From Lutimaribacter pacificus (GTDB lineage Bacteria > Pseudomonadota > Alphaproteobacteria > Rhodobacterales > Rhodobacteraceae): 64,000 nt of DNA. The notes under the pieces were generated by a model. It saw only the letters and a list, made by a program, of their open reading frames with translations, was not told the DNA's origin and did not search any database. Numbering within the stretch: the stretch's first letter is position 1; each line of letters opens with the position of its first letter. The DNA is taken from positions 62,001 to 126,000 of the forward strand of contig NZ_FQZZ01000006.1 in NCBI RefSeq assembly GCF_900142185.1, given 5' to 3'. Made by a program: the position numbers and the translations under genes. Shown here piece after piece: positions 8,730-16,192 of the stretch.

Positions 8730-9833
8730 TCATACCCCCGCGCCCTGGCGTTCCTTCATGGATTCGTCCCAAAGCCAGCCGAAAATGGGGCTTTGCGCCA
8801 CGGTATAGTCGGGTCCGGTGGTCAGCCCGTTCGCCTGCGGATCGTTGACAAAGGCGTGATCGGTGAAATCGCCGTGCACCGCGGCATAGGAATAAGAGGG
8901 CGTATCGACCTGTTGCCCGCAGCGCCGCAGAACCGCCCGGCCCACCGCCGTGCCCAACGCGGCCCCGGCCCAGCTGTCGACCGGAAAATGCACGCCCGCC
9001 ACCGTGCGGTTCACCGCGATGCGCTCGGCCAGGCCACGCAGCAGCGTCAGCCGCGTGGACTGGTCCGACATGGATGCCCAGCCTTCGACCACCTGCGCCA
9101 GAACCGTCATCGCGGCATAGGCTTCGGTCGCGTGGGCGCTGGGAAAGCTGCCATGGCCGGGCGTGGCGATCATCGGCATGACGCGGCCATCCACCTGGTC
9201 GGGCCGCCGCACGGCCAGGGCGAACTTGGCGATCATCGCGGTATGGGCGGCCGCCACCTGCGTTGCCGCCAGCAGCTCAAGCGTCTTTTCGTGCTGGGCA
9301 TTGTGCAGGCCCAGGATCATTGCGAAATACTCGGTCGGAAAGCCCAGCTGCGACGTGATTTCGATCGTGCGGTCTGCGCGCAGGTCGCCGTAATCGCGCA
9401 CGATGGCGGCCTGTTTGGCCAGAACAGAGTCTGACGGGCGGGCCAATGTCACCATCGTGGCACCGTCCATGCGGATCTTGACCGTCTCGGCCGCGGCATT
9501 CGCGCTCCAGTCCAGGCCCCTGGTGTATTCGGTCAGGTACAGCGATCCGCGCACCCATCCCGCCCAACGCGACAGGTTGCCGGTGCTGGCGAAATCCATC
9601 GGGTCCACCGCGGATGCGGGATCGGTTCCGACAAGATGGCTCAACCCTTCGGCGGTGGTCTGTAGCCCGACCGTTACGGCGCCATTATAGGCGCCCGAGG
9701 CCCCCAGCCCGCCAAGCCCTCCGAGACCACCCAACCCTCCGAGGCCCCCAAGCCCCCCGAGACCGCCCAGGCCACCCAGCCCCCCAAGGCCGCCGAGACC
9801 ACCGAGGCCCCCCAAACCGCCATATTGTGACAT
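8730..9833 (-). CDS. vanadium-dependent haloperoxidase-like (PAP2 superfamily) protein with N-terminal Gly-Gly-Leu repeats
   Basis: A 367-residue protein. Residues 5-43 are 13 perfect Gly-Gly-Leu units. The rest is helical with the full vanadate/phosphate pocket of the haloperoxidase/PAP2 superfamily: Lys203 x6 Arg210-Pro211, PSAH with His234, and Arg276 x5 His282 xxx Asp286. His227 lies seven residues before His234, the spacing of the extra histidine in algal bromoperoxidases, which favours haloperoxidase over acid phosphatase. There is no signal peptide. A GGAGAG ribosome site precedes ATG 9833. It is the middle gene of the operon, 19 bases after the regulator and 3 before the protease. Oxidation of bromide or iodide is predicted, not shown. 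Confidence 0.82.
   Translation of the reverse strand: MSQYGGLGGLGGLGGLGGLGGLGGLGGLGGLGGLGGLGGLGGLGASGAYNGAVTVGLQTTAEGLSHLVGTDPASAVDPMDFASTGNLSRWAGWVRGSLYLTEYTRGLDWSANAAAETVKIRMDGATMVTLARPSDSVLAKQAAIVRDYGDLRADRTIEITSQLGFPTEYFAMILGLHNAQHEKTLELLAATQVAAAHTAMIAKFALAVRRPDQVDGRVMPMIATPGHGSFPSAHATEAYAAMTVLAQVVEGWASMSDQSTRLTLLRGLAERIAVNRTVAGVHFPVDSWAGAALGTAVGRAVLRRCGQQVDTPSYSYAAVHGDFTDHAFVNDPQANGLTTGPDYTVAQSPIFGWLWDESMKERQGAGV
9705..9821 (-). repeat. 13 tandem 9-bp units encoding Gly-Gly-Leu
   Basis: Thirteen 9-base units encode residues 5-43 of the haloperoxidase-like protein. The peptide is invariant, but the codons are mixed: Leu is written CTC, CTG, CTT and TTG, and Gly uses all four codons. Synonymous diversity in a perfect peptide repeat suggests selection on the amino-acid sequence rather than very recent slippage. 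Confidence 0.95.
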
Positions 9834-9852
9834 TTGCCTTCTCTCCTATGTG

Positions 9853-11493
9853 TCAACGAATGCCTGCGGCGGTCAGCGCCTCGATCACGCGCTGACCGAC
9901 CTGATGGTTCGCCGACGGATGCGTGCGGCGATAGTAATCCAGACTGAAATCGGGTTGCCGACGCATCAGTTCCTGCGCGGTCTTGCGGGCCTCGTCGGTG
10001 CGGCCCAGGAAATGCAGGGCCGTCGCGCGCGTTCGCAGCGTCGACAGGTGCCGGTCGTTCACCGCGAGCGAGCGGTCGGCAAATTCCAGCGCCTTGGCAT
10101 AATCCTCGGCGGCGACATAGGCGGTGCTGGCAAGGCTGTCGTAGAAATAGCCGAACGGGTCGATGGGCGACAGGTTGCGCGCGGTCGTAATCCCGCGCAC
10201 GGCGGCCTTGCCGTCGTCCTGGAATGCCATCAGCGTGCCGCGCAGCAGCCAGGACAGGCTTTCGTTCGGGTTCGCCTCAAGCGCCATGTTGTAGCGCTCT
10301 TCGGCGACCGACATGTTCTGCAGCAGGTTGTTATGGGCAAAGCCGTCGATGGTCAGGCTAAAGCTCGATTCCGGGTCGATATCCAGCGCCCGCGCGGTGT
10401 GATCCAGCGCCTTTTGCGTGTCGTCCTGCGCATCCACGGTCCAGCCGTTAAAGACGCTCAGCACATGCCACTTGCCCAGCCAGGCGTGGATCTCGGCCGC
10501 GTCGGGCGTGCGGTTCACCGCCTCGGCCAGAAGCTCGCGGGATTTCAGGAAATCGCGCATCTGCCGCTTGTGCATCAGCGATACGCCCGCGATCAGCAGG
10601 TTGTGGTCCTCGATCATGGGCAGCGGCCGGTCGCGCACATAGGAGATCGCCATATCCGCGATCGACCGGCCGATCGACTGGATCACGTTGGCCAGCCGAC
10701 CCTGCAACTGTTCGGTAAACTCTCCCGCCGGGCAGCTTATGTGCCGGTTCCACAGGATGTTGCCGCTGCGGGCGTCCATGAAATCGAAATCGGCGACGAT
10801 ATCGTTTCGGAAACGTCGCATCGTGCCGGTGATCAGGTAATCGACATTCAGCGTTTCGCGGATCTCGGCGATATCGAATGCCCGCGTGGCCATCGCCCGG
10901 CTGCTGAGATGCGAGATCACCGTCAGCAGGTTCGACCGCGACAGCGAGCGGCAGGCCTCTTCTGCGACCCAGTCGGCCAGAACGCCAAGGTCGGGATCGT
11001 CGCCCACCACTTTCAGCGGCAGGGTGGTGATACGCGGGCGCGGGCGGCCGAACTGCACGCGGGGCGTGGTGCGGAACAGCGCCGCCACCTGGTCGGGATT
11101 GGCGCGGATCGTCTGCACCCAGTCCACGAATGCGCGTTCCCGGATGTTCAGATCCTCCAGGAATGCCCCGTCATTGGGCGAGCCCAGAAAGCTGACATGC
11201 TCCAGGTCCAGCTCGACATCGCTGTTGGTGACGTGCAGGAACGTGCTGAACTCGTCGCCCAGCATCCCGCGCAGGTCGGACAGGGCGCGGCGCAGGTTCT
11301 GGTGCCCGGCATCGTAAGAGGTATCGCCCCAAAGCGTCTGTTGCAGATAGGTGCGGGTGCGCCGACCCAGCGGCGCGGTGGCGAGGATCGTGAAAAGCGC
11401 GCGGTGCTTGGCGCCACGGATCTCCTGCGGCTCGCCGCCGGTGACGCGCACGATGCATGTGCCGAACAGGGACATTTCCAGCTTCGTCGCCAC
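9853..11493 (-). CDS. SARP-type winged-helix regulator with TolB-like and TPR domains
   Basis: A 546-residue predicted transcription factor. Residues 1 to about 95 match the OmpR-like DNA-binding fold of SARP/BTAD regulators (LFGTCIVRV, GAKHRALFTILA, QTLWGD, NLRRALSDLRGMLG). The middle (about 130-260) resembles the TolB-like domain found in CadC- and cyclase-linked regulators (LNVDYLITGTMRRF, SGNILWNRH). The C-terminal half is a run of TPR-like helices (HTARALDIDPES, ALEANPNES, ADRSLAVNDRH). It starts at GTG 11493 with an AAGGAGG site six bases ahead. As first gene of the operon it probably controls itself, the haloperoxidase and the protease. Confidence 0.82.
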   Translation of the reverse strand: MATKLEMSLFGTCIVRVTGGEPQEIRGAKHRALFTILATAPLGRRTRTYLQQTLWGDTSYDAGHQNLRRALSDLRGMLGDEFSTFLHVTNSDVELDLEHVSFLGSPNDGAFLEDLNIRERAFVDWVQTIRANPDQVAALFRTTPRVQFGRPRPRITTLPLKVVGDDPDLGVLADWVAEEACRSLSRSNLLTVISHLSSRAMATRAFDIAEIRETLNVDYLITGTMRRFRNDIVADFDFMDARSGNILWNRHISCPAGEFTEQLQGRLANVIQSIGRSIADMAISYVRDRPLPMIEDHNLLIAGVSLMHKRQMRDFLKSRELLAEAVNRTPDAAEIHAWLGKWHVLSVFNGWTVDAQDDTQKALDHTARALDIDPESSFSLTIDGFAHNNLLQNMSVAEERYNMALEANPNESLSWLLRGTLMAFQDDGKAAVRGITTARNLSPIDPFGYFYDSLASTAYVAAEDYAKALEFADRSLAVNDRHLSTLRTRATALHFLGRTDEARKTAQELMRRQPDFSLDYYRRTHPSANHQVGQRVIEALTAAGIR

Positions 11494-11535
11494 CCTGACC
11501 CTCCTTTTCCGATGGAAAGGTTAATCCGCAAATGC

Positions 11536-11568
11536 CTGTGAACCAAGCACTTCACAGTTTATTCACGC
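11536..11568. promoter_or_regulatory. putative operator: inverted repeat and SARP-like 11-bp-spaced heptamers
   Basis: In the divergent control region, CTGTGAA (11536-11542) and TTCACAG (11551-11557) form a perfect 7-bp inverted repeat with an 8-base spacer. TTCACAG (11551-11557) and TTCACGC (11562-11568) are direct heptamers separated by 4 bases, the 11-bp period typical of SARP binding sites. On the minus strand a TTGACC box (plus-strand 11583-11588) lies just upstream and could be the -35 of the operon. Binding is inferred. Confidence 0.4.
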
Positions 11569-11630
11569 ACTGCTTTCCCATGGGTCAACTACGATGCTGT
11601 GCATCACGGAGATTCAAGAAGGCCGCACAT

Positions 11631-11822
11631 ATGTTGGCGACAATGAAAGATCGCAAGATCAACGATCTGGTCGATTTCTACAGGCACTGGCCGGAAGTGC
11701 GCGCGCAGGCACAGAACCTGCAGGCGCGGCGCGATATCGGCGACGACCAGCGGGAAATACTGAAATGGATGATACGCGTGGTGGATCGCGTCGGTCCATC
11801 CGACCTGAGCGAGGAGGTCTGA
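11631..11822 (+). CDS. small protein of unknown function (63 residues)
   Basis: A charged, mostly helical 63-residue protein (FYRHWPEVRAQAQNLQARRD, then LKWMIRVVDRVG). There is no signal peptide or membrane segment and I recognise no family. ATG 11631 has an AAGAAGG-like ribosome site about 9 bases upstream; ATG 11643 is an alternative. It is divergent from the regulator operon and one base upstream of the next gene, whose GAGGAGG ribosome site lies inside this one, so the two small proteins are co-translated. Confidence 0.65.
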   Translation: MLATMKDRKINDLVDFYRHWPEVRAQAQNLQARRDIGDDQREILKWMIRVVDRVGPSDLSEEV

Positions 11823-11823
11823 G

Positions 11824-12225
11824 ATGATCACGAACCTGAGACATGCCAAATGGATGCCGGTCGAACCCGTCGGCTGGGTGCGCCGGGCCTATGGGCGGAC
11901 CATCAAGTACGAATCCGAGGGCGGCACGTTGCGCACCTCGACCGCCCGAATGCGGACGACCGGAGGCCAGGTTTACCTGCAGTTCGAGGTGACCGGCCGG
12001 ATGCTGGTGCAGTTGTTCTGCAACGATGTCCCGGTGTTCGAAGACCTGATCGCCCATGGCGATCTGGATACGTTCGTCGACCTGCGGCCGGACCCGTTCG
12101 CCGATCGCGTCGATGTCGAACTGCACCTGATCCCCGCGACCTTCGGCAGCGTGCGGATCGCGCAGAACGTCCAGTTCGTCAGCGCCCGCCAGGTCGCCGG
12201 GATGTGCCTGGCGAATGCCTCCTGA
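11824..12225 (+). CDS. conserved-looking protein of unknown function (133 residues)
   Basis: A 133-residue soluble protein with alternating hydrophobic and polar segments that suggest a beta-rich fold (TGGQVYLQFEVTGRMLVQLF, VDVELHLIPATFGSVRIAQN). No signal peptide, cysteine motif or catalytic signature is visible; I do not recognise it. It is the second gene of the two-gene unit divergent from the regulator-haloperoxidase-protease operon and ends before a strong terminator. Shared control with that operon is possible from the arrangement but unproven. Confidence 0.75.
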   Translation: MITNLRHAKWMPVEPVGWVRRAYGRTIKYESEGGTLRTSTARMRTTGGQVYLQFEVTGRMLVQLFCNDVPVFEDLIAHGDLDTFVDLRPDPFADRVDVELHLIPATFGSVRIAQNVQFVSARQVAGMCLANAS

Positions 12226-12279
12226 TCCCCTGCCCGTGCCGGTGTCGCGCGCGGCGGTTTCCCCTTTCTCCCCGTGACT

Positions 12280-12317
12280 GCGCGGATGCGTCCCCCCGGA
12301 CCCATCCGCGCTTTTTT
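12280..12317 (+). terminator. intrinsic terminator after the two small genes
   Basis: A 9-bp stem, GCGCGGATG (12280-12288) with CATCCGCGC (12303-12311), extends inward as GTCC/GGAC around a short C-rich loop and is followed by six T residues. It acts in the plus direction and separates the island from hemH. Confidence 0.88.
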
Positions 12318-12338
12318 GTCACGGCTCCGCACGCCGGG

Positions 12339-13406
12339 TCAGGCCGGTTCGATCCAGCCCTTCAGCTCGGTTTCGATCACGTCGCACAGCGCGTCGATAT
12401 GGGCCGGTTCGTCATTGAGGCAGGGAATATAGGTAAATCGTTCCCCACCCGCCTCTTCGAAGCTTTCCCTGATCTCTTCGTTGATCTCTTCCAGCGTCTC
12501 GATGCAATCGGCGGCAAAGGCAGGCGCGATCACGGCGATGTTCTTTTTGCCCGCCTTCGCCAGCTCGGCCACGTGTTCGACCGTGTAGGGGCGCAGCCAT
12601 TCCTCGGTCCCGAAAACCGACTGGAAGGTGGTGCAGATCCGGCTGTCGTCCCAGCCCAGCCGTTCCTTCAGCAGGCGCGTGTTCTTCTGGCACTGGCAAT
12701 GATACGGGTCGCCCTCCATCAGATAGCGTTTCGGCATCCCGTGATAGGAACAGACCAGCATGTCGGGTTTCGTGTCCATCTGCGCATAGGTGCGTTCGAC
12801 CGACTGCGCCAGCGCCTCGATATATTTCGGGTGGTCGAAATAGGCCGGGATAGTGCGCACGGCAGGCTGCCATTTCTCGTCCATAAGCGCGCGGAAGAAC
12901 GCATCGTTCGCCGTGGCCGAGGTGGCGCCGGCCTGCTGCGGGTACAGCGGCACGAACAGGATGCGGCGGCATCCGGCCTCGACCATCCTGCGCAGTTTCG
13001 ATCTGGTCGACGGATTGCCGTAGCGCATACAGAAATCGACCATCACCCTGTCGCCATACTTGCCCTGCATGACCTTCGAGATCGCCGCGGTCTGGTCCTT
13101 GGTGATCGTCATCAGCGGGCTTTCGCCCTGTTCCTCGTTCCAGATCGACTTGTAGGCGGCGCCGCTGGTGAACGGGCGCTTGCTCAGGATGACAAGCTGC
13201 AGCAACGGTTGCCATTTCCATGCCGGATAGTCGATGACGCGCCGATCCGACAGGAACTCGCTCAGATAACGCCGCATCGACCAATAGTCGTAGTTGTCCG
13301 GCGTCCCGAGATTGGCCAGCAGAATGCCGATCTTCTCGGCCGGGATCGCGGGGTGATCCGAAGGGGCGTGTTCGGGGCGTGTGGCCTGAGATGTCGCATC
13401 CAGCAT
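12339..13406 (-). CDS. hemH: ferrochelatase
   Basis: A 355-residue ferrochelatase that inserts Fe2+ into protoporphyrin IX, the last step of haem synthesis. Recognisable stretches are the N-terminal GILLANLGTPD, the catalytic-histidine block CSYHGMPKRYLMEGDPYHCQC, WLRPYTVEHV and the late CLNDEPAHIDAL. The open frame reaches 13487, but ATG 13406 has a GAGG ribosome site at proper spacing and gives the normal family length. It is convergent with the unknown gene at 11824, with the terminator at 12280 between them. Confidence 0.93.
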   Translation of the reverse strand: MLDATSQATRPEHAPSDHPAIPAEKIGILLANLGTPDNYDYWSMRRYLSEFLSDRRVIDYPAWKWQPLLQLVILSKRPFTSGAAYKSIWNEEQGESPLMTITKDQTAAISKVMQGKYGDRVMVDFCMRYGNPSTRSKLRRMVEAGCRRILFVPLYPQQAGATSATANDAFFRALMDEKWQPAVRTIPAYFDHPKYIEALAQSVERTYAQMDTKPDMLVCSYHGMPKRYLMEGDPYHCQCQKNTRLLKERLGWDDSRICTTFQSVFGTEEWLRPYTVEHVAELAKAGKKNIAVIAPAFAADCIETLEEINEEIRESFEEAGGERFTYIPCLNDEPAHIDALCDVIETELKGWIEPA

Positions 13407-13483
13407 TCCTGGGCCTCGTTTCTTGTGTTTTATTCGCAAATCGGCATGGGTTTCATCGGGACATAAGGGATATTGCGCGCGCG

Positions 13484-14308
13484 TCAATCATGAAGCGGCG
13501 TTTCCCTTGTGCCCAGTGCATCGGCCAGACGCGTTCGTGCGGAACCGGGTCGCAGGGGCTGCGGCTGGCTGTCGTCCGGCGCCCAGCCCGTCAGCACCAC
13601 CAGTTCAAAGGTTTCGGTAATCCGGCCGCCGTCGGTTTCGGCCAGCCCGGCATGGATCGCGGCGGCGCGGGCCAGCACCCCGGCCCGTGTCGGGCGCCGC
13701 AGCCGCGCCTGCAACGCGTTGCCTTCGCCCATCGCGCGCAGGTCGCGCATCAGGGCAAAGCTGTCGGCATAGGACACGCGCAGCGGCACCGCATCGGCCA
13801 CCGGCAGCGCCAGCCCCGCCCGTTGCAACAGCGCGCCCATGTCGCGGATCTCGGCCATCGGGGCGACGCGCGGCGACAGCCCGCCGGTAAGTTGCGACTC
13901 CGCCTCGGCCAGCGCGGTGCGCAACCCGGCCAGGGTCTGCCCCCCGAATGCCACGGACAGGAACAGCCCGTCCGGCTTCAGCGCGCGCCGGCACTGGATC
14001 AGCTGGCCAACCGGGTCGTTCGCCCAATGCAGCGCCATGGCGTGAATGACCAGGTCATGCGTGCCGGGGTCGAGCGTCAGAACCTCGTCATCGGGAACGA
14101 TTTTCGCCCCGGGCCACTGCGCCGCCCAGAAATCGGGAAAGCCGGTGACGATGGCCGGATTGCTAAACGTCCTGTTAACCATCGAGAGGCGATCCTTCAC
14201 CTCGTCCAGAGCGGTTTCGTGCAGGAACAGGGCCGGGCCCTGCCTTGCGGCGCGGGCGCGGTTGCGCATCAGGGCGCGGCGGTCGGTCAGGCGGGGCATG
14301 TCTGTCAT
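13484..14308 (-). CDS. SAM-dependent methyltransferase, BioC/NDUFAF5-like
   Basis: A 274-residue protein of the methyltransferase group related to BioC and the mitochondrial complex I assembly factor NDUFAF5. The later motifs are clear (HDLVIHAMALHWANDPVGQL, RALKPDGLFLSVAFGG). The usual glycine-rich SAM loop near the N-terminus is not obvious; the corresponding segment reads SNPAIVTGFPDFWAAQWPG, so activity is uncertain. It starts only 25 bases from the divergent comF start. A role in respiratory-complex assembly or as a degenerate methyltransferase is possible. Confidence 0.75.
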   Translation of the reverse strand: MTDMPRLTDRRALMRNRARAARQGPALFLHETALDEVKDRLSMVNRTFSNPAIVTGFPDFWAAQWPGAKIVPDDEVLTLDPGTHDLVIHAMALHWANDPVGQLIQCRRALKPDGLFLSVAFGGQTLAGLRTALAEAESQLTGGLSPRVAPMAEIRDMGALLQRAGLALPVADAVPLRVSYADSFALMRDLRAMGEGNALQARLRRPTRAGVLARAAAIHAGLAETDGGRITETFELVVLTGWAPDDSQPQPLRPGSARTRLADALGTRETPLHD

Positions 14309-14333
14309 GGCGCGTTGATATAAGGGCAGGACG

Positions 14334-15056
14334 ATGGCACTTCAAACCTTGATGCGCATGATCTATCCGCCGCGCTGCCTGAATTGCGGCGATATGGTCG
14401 ACAGCGATTTCGGCCTGTGCGGGCCATGCTGGCGCGACACGCCCTTTATCGGCGGCACGGTCTGCGACCTGTGCGGCACGCCCCTGCCGGGCGGTGAGCC
14501 GGGCGAGATCGCCCATTGCGACGATTGCCTGACCATCGCGCGGCCCTGGCAGCGCGGCCGGGCGGCGCTGCTTTATGACGGCAACGGGCGGCGGATGGTT
14601 CTGGCGCTGAAACATGGCGACCGGCACGAGATCGTCCAGCCCGCCGCCCGCTGGATGGCGCAGGCGGCGCGGCCCCTTGTGGTTCCCGGTGCGCTGATTG
14701 CCCCGGTGCCGTTGCACTGGTCGCGGCTGTTGCGGCGGCGGTTCAACCAGTCGGCGTTGCTGGCGCAGGCGTTTGCGCGCGAAACCGGCCTGCCGCATTG
14801 CCCCGACCTGCTGCGGCGCGTTCGGAGGACGGATATCCTGGACGGCAAGGGCCGCGACCAGCGGTTCGCGGCGCTGACGGCGGCCGTTACCGTGCCCGCA
14901 AACCGCGCGGAACGGGTCCGAAACCGCGCGGTTTTGCTGGTCGATGACGTGATGACCTCGGGCGCGACGCTGGCGGCCTGCGCGGATGCCTGCCTTGCCG
15001 CAGGTGCAACACAGGTTTCCGTGATCGTTCTGGCGCGCGTTGCCAAGCGACCCTAA
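14334..15056 (+). CDS. comF: ComF-family phosphoribosyltransferase-like protein
   Basis: A 240-residue ComF homologue. The N-terminus has paired cysteines of a zinc-binding region (CLNCGD, CGPCW, CDLCG, CDDC). The C-terminal type I phosphoribosyltransferase domain has the PRPP loop VLLVDDVMTSGAT near residues 202-214. ComF proteins take part in DNA uptake and single-strand processing during transformation, acting in the cytoplasm. The gene is divergent from the methyltransferase with only 25 bases between starts. It contains the 16-bp palindrome-bearing repeat described separately. Confidence 0.88.
   Translation: MALQTLMRMIYPPRCLNCGDMVDSDFGLCGPCWRDTPFIGGTVCDLCGTPLPGGEPGEIAHCDDCLTIARPWQRGRAALLYDGNGRRMVLALKHGDRHEIVQPAARWMAQAARPLVVPGALIAPVPLHWSRLLRRRFNQSALLAQAFARETGLPHCPDLLRRVRRTDILDGKGRDQRFAALTAAVTVPANRAERVRNRAVLLVDDVMTSGATLAACADACLAAGATQVSVIVLARVAKRP
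14920..14935. repeat. 16-bp copy of a palindromic motif (also at 37162-37177)
   Basis: GAAACCGCGCGGTTTT inside comF contains the perfect palindrome AAACCGCGCGGTTT and is identical to the left arm of the inverted repeat between alkB and motB. Confidence 0.7.
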
Positions 15057-15094
15057 ATCCCCTTAGAACACACGAAATCCGCTAGGGGACCAAT

Positions 15095-15352
15095 ATGCAG
15101 CCTGTCGAGATCTATACCTCGCCGCTTTGCGGCTTTTGCCACGCAGCCAAACGCCTTCTGACGCAGAAGGGCGTCAGTTTCTCGGAAATCGACGTCCTGG
15201 CCAATCCCAACCGCAAGCCCGAGATGATCGAGCGCGCGAATGGTGGCTATACCGTGCCGCAGATTTTCATCGGCGAAACGCATGTCGGCGGCTGTGACGA
15301 GCTTTACGCGTTGGAACGGGCGGGCAAGCTCGATCCGCTTTTGGCGGGCTGA
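15095..15352 (+). CDS. grxC: glutaredoxin 3
   Basis: An 85-residue class I glutaredoxin with the dithiol active site Cys12-Gly-Phe-Cys15 and the glutathione-binding region with cis-proline (YTVPQIFIGETHVGGCDEL). It reduces disulfides and glutathionylated proteins in the cytoplasm using glutathione. The middle residues Gly-Phe differ from the common Pro-Tyr. It lies between comF and the nitrilase-family gene, which starts 3 bases after its stop, so grxC and that gene form an operon. Confidence 0.93.
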   Translation: MQPVEIYTSPLCGFCHAAKRLLTQKGVSFSEIDVLANPNRKPEMIERANGGYTVPQIFIGETHVGGCDELYALERAGKLDPLLAG

Positions 15353-15355
15353 CGG

Positions 15356-16192
15356 ATGCGCGCGGCGCTGCTGCAACTCAATTCCGGCGATACGCCGGAG
15401 GAGAACCTGCCCATAACGCTGGGCATGGTGCGGCGGGCCGTGGACAATGGCGCGGATTTCATCGCCACGCCCGAGGTGACGAATTGCGTATCCGCCAGCC
15501 GCACCCGGCAGAACGAGGTGTTGCGCCATGAAGCCGACGATCCCACCCTTGCCGCGCTGCGCGATGCCGCGGCCGGGGCAGGTGTGTGGCTGCTGATCGG
15601 GTCGCTGGCGCTGAAAACGGATGATGCGGACGGGCGGTTCGCCAACCGGTCTTTCCTGATTGCGCCCGATGGCGGTATTGCCGCGTGGTATGACAAGATC
15701 CACATGTTCGACGTTCAGGTCAGCGAGACCGAGACCTACCGGGAAAGCGCGGGCTATCGCCCCGGCAACCAGGCGGTTCTGGTGCAGGCCGGTGCCGCGC
15801 GGGTCGGCATGACAATCTGCTACGACATCCGTTTCCCGCATCTTTACCGCGGGCTGGCGCAGGCGGGTGCGCAGATCCTGACCGTGCCCTCGGCCTTTTC
15901 GCCCGTCACCGGCGCCGCGCATTGGGAGCCGCTGTTGCGCGCCCGCGCCATCGAAACCGGCTGTTTCGTGCTGGCCCCGGCGCAGACCGGCACCCATGCC
16001 GCCACACGCGGCAAGGCGCGGCAGACCCATGGGCACAGCATGGCGGTCGCGCCCTGGGGCGAGGTGTTGCTGGATGCCGGGACCGACCCCGGCGTTCACA
16101 TGGTCGATCTCGACCTGGGCGAGGTGGAAAAGGCCCGGGCGCGCGTACCTTCGTTAAGCCATGACCGCGCGTATGGGGGGCCGGATGTCTGA
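15356..16192 (+). CDS. carbon-nitrogen hydrolase (nitrilase superfamily, Nit/omega-amidase type)
   Basis: A 278-residue nitrilase-superfamily enzyme with the Glu-Lys-Cys triad: Glu40 in FIATPEVTN, Lys114 in WYDKIHMFDVQ and Cys155 in GMTICYDIRFP. The sequence matches the Nit1/NIT2 branch, which hydrolyses deaminated glutathione or alpha-keto acid amides as metabolite repair. Its place directly after glutaredoxin 3 fits a glutathione-related role, though that is inference. The next gene overlaps its end by 8 bases. Confidence 0.88.
   Translation: MRAALLQLNSGDTPEENLPITLGMVRRAVDNGADFIATPEVTNCVSASRTRQNEVLRHEADDPTLAALRDAAAGAGVWLLIGSLALKTDDADGRFANRSFLIAPDGGIAAWYDKIHMFDVQVSETETYRESAGYRPGNQAVLVQAGAARVGMTICYDIRFPHLYRGLAQAGAQILTVPSAFSPVTGAAHWEPLLRARAIETGCFVLAPAQTGTHAATRGKARQTHGHSMAVAPWGEVLLDAGTDPGVHMVDLDLGEVEKARARVPSLSHDRAYGGPDV

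Noticed and set aside
7167-9434. A 755-codon plus-strand open frame opposite the subtilase and haloperoxidase genes
   Set aside because: It is an antisense shadow of high-GC coding: arginine/glycine/histidine-rich, no motifs, and the opposite frame has complete catalytic signatures.
9705-9821. The 9-bp tandem array as a CRISPR or non-coding satellite
   Set aside because: Units have no spacers, keep one reading frame and encode a perfect peptide repeat in a gene with a proper start and ribosome site.
8730-9833. Annotation as a plain PAP2 lipid phosphatase
   Set aside because: No transmembrane helices are visible, and His227 plus the residue spacing match bromoperoxidase-type pockets better. 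A phosphatase cannot be fully excluded.
15057-15094. A terminator between comF and grxC
   Set aside because: TCCCCT/AGGGGA arms are imperfect, widely spaced and lack a T tract.
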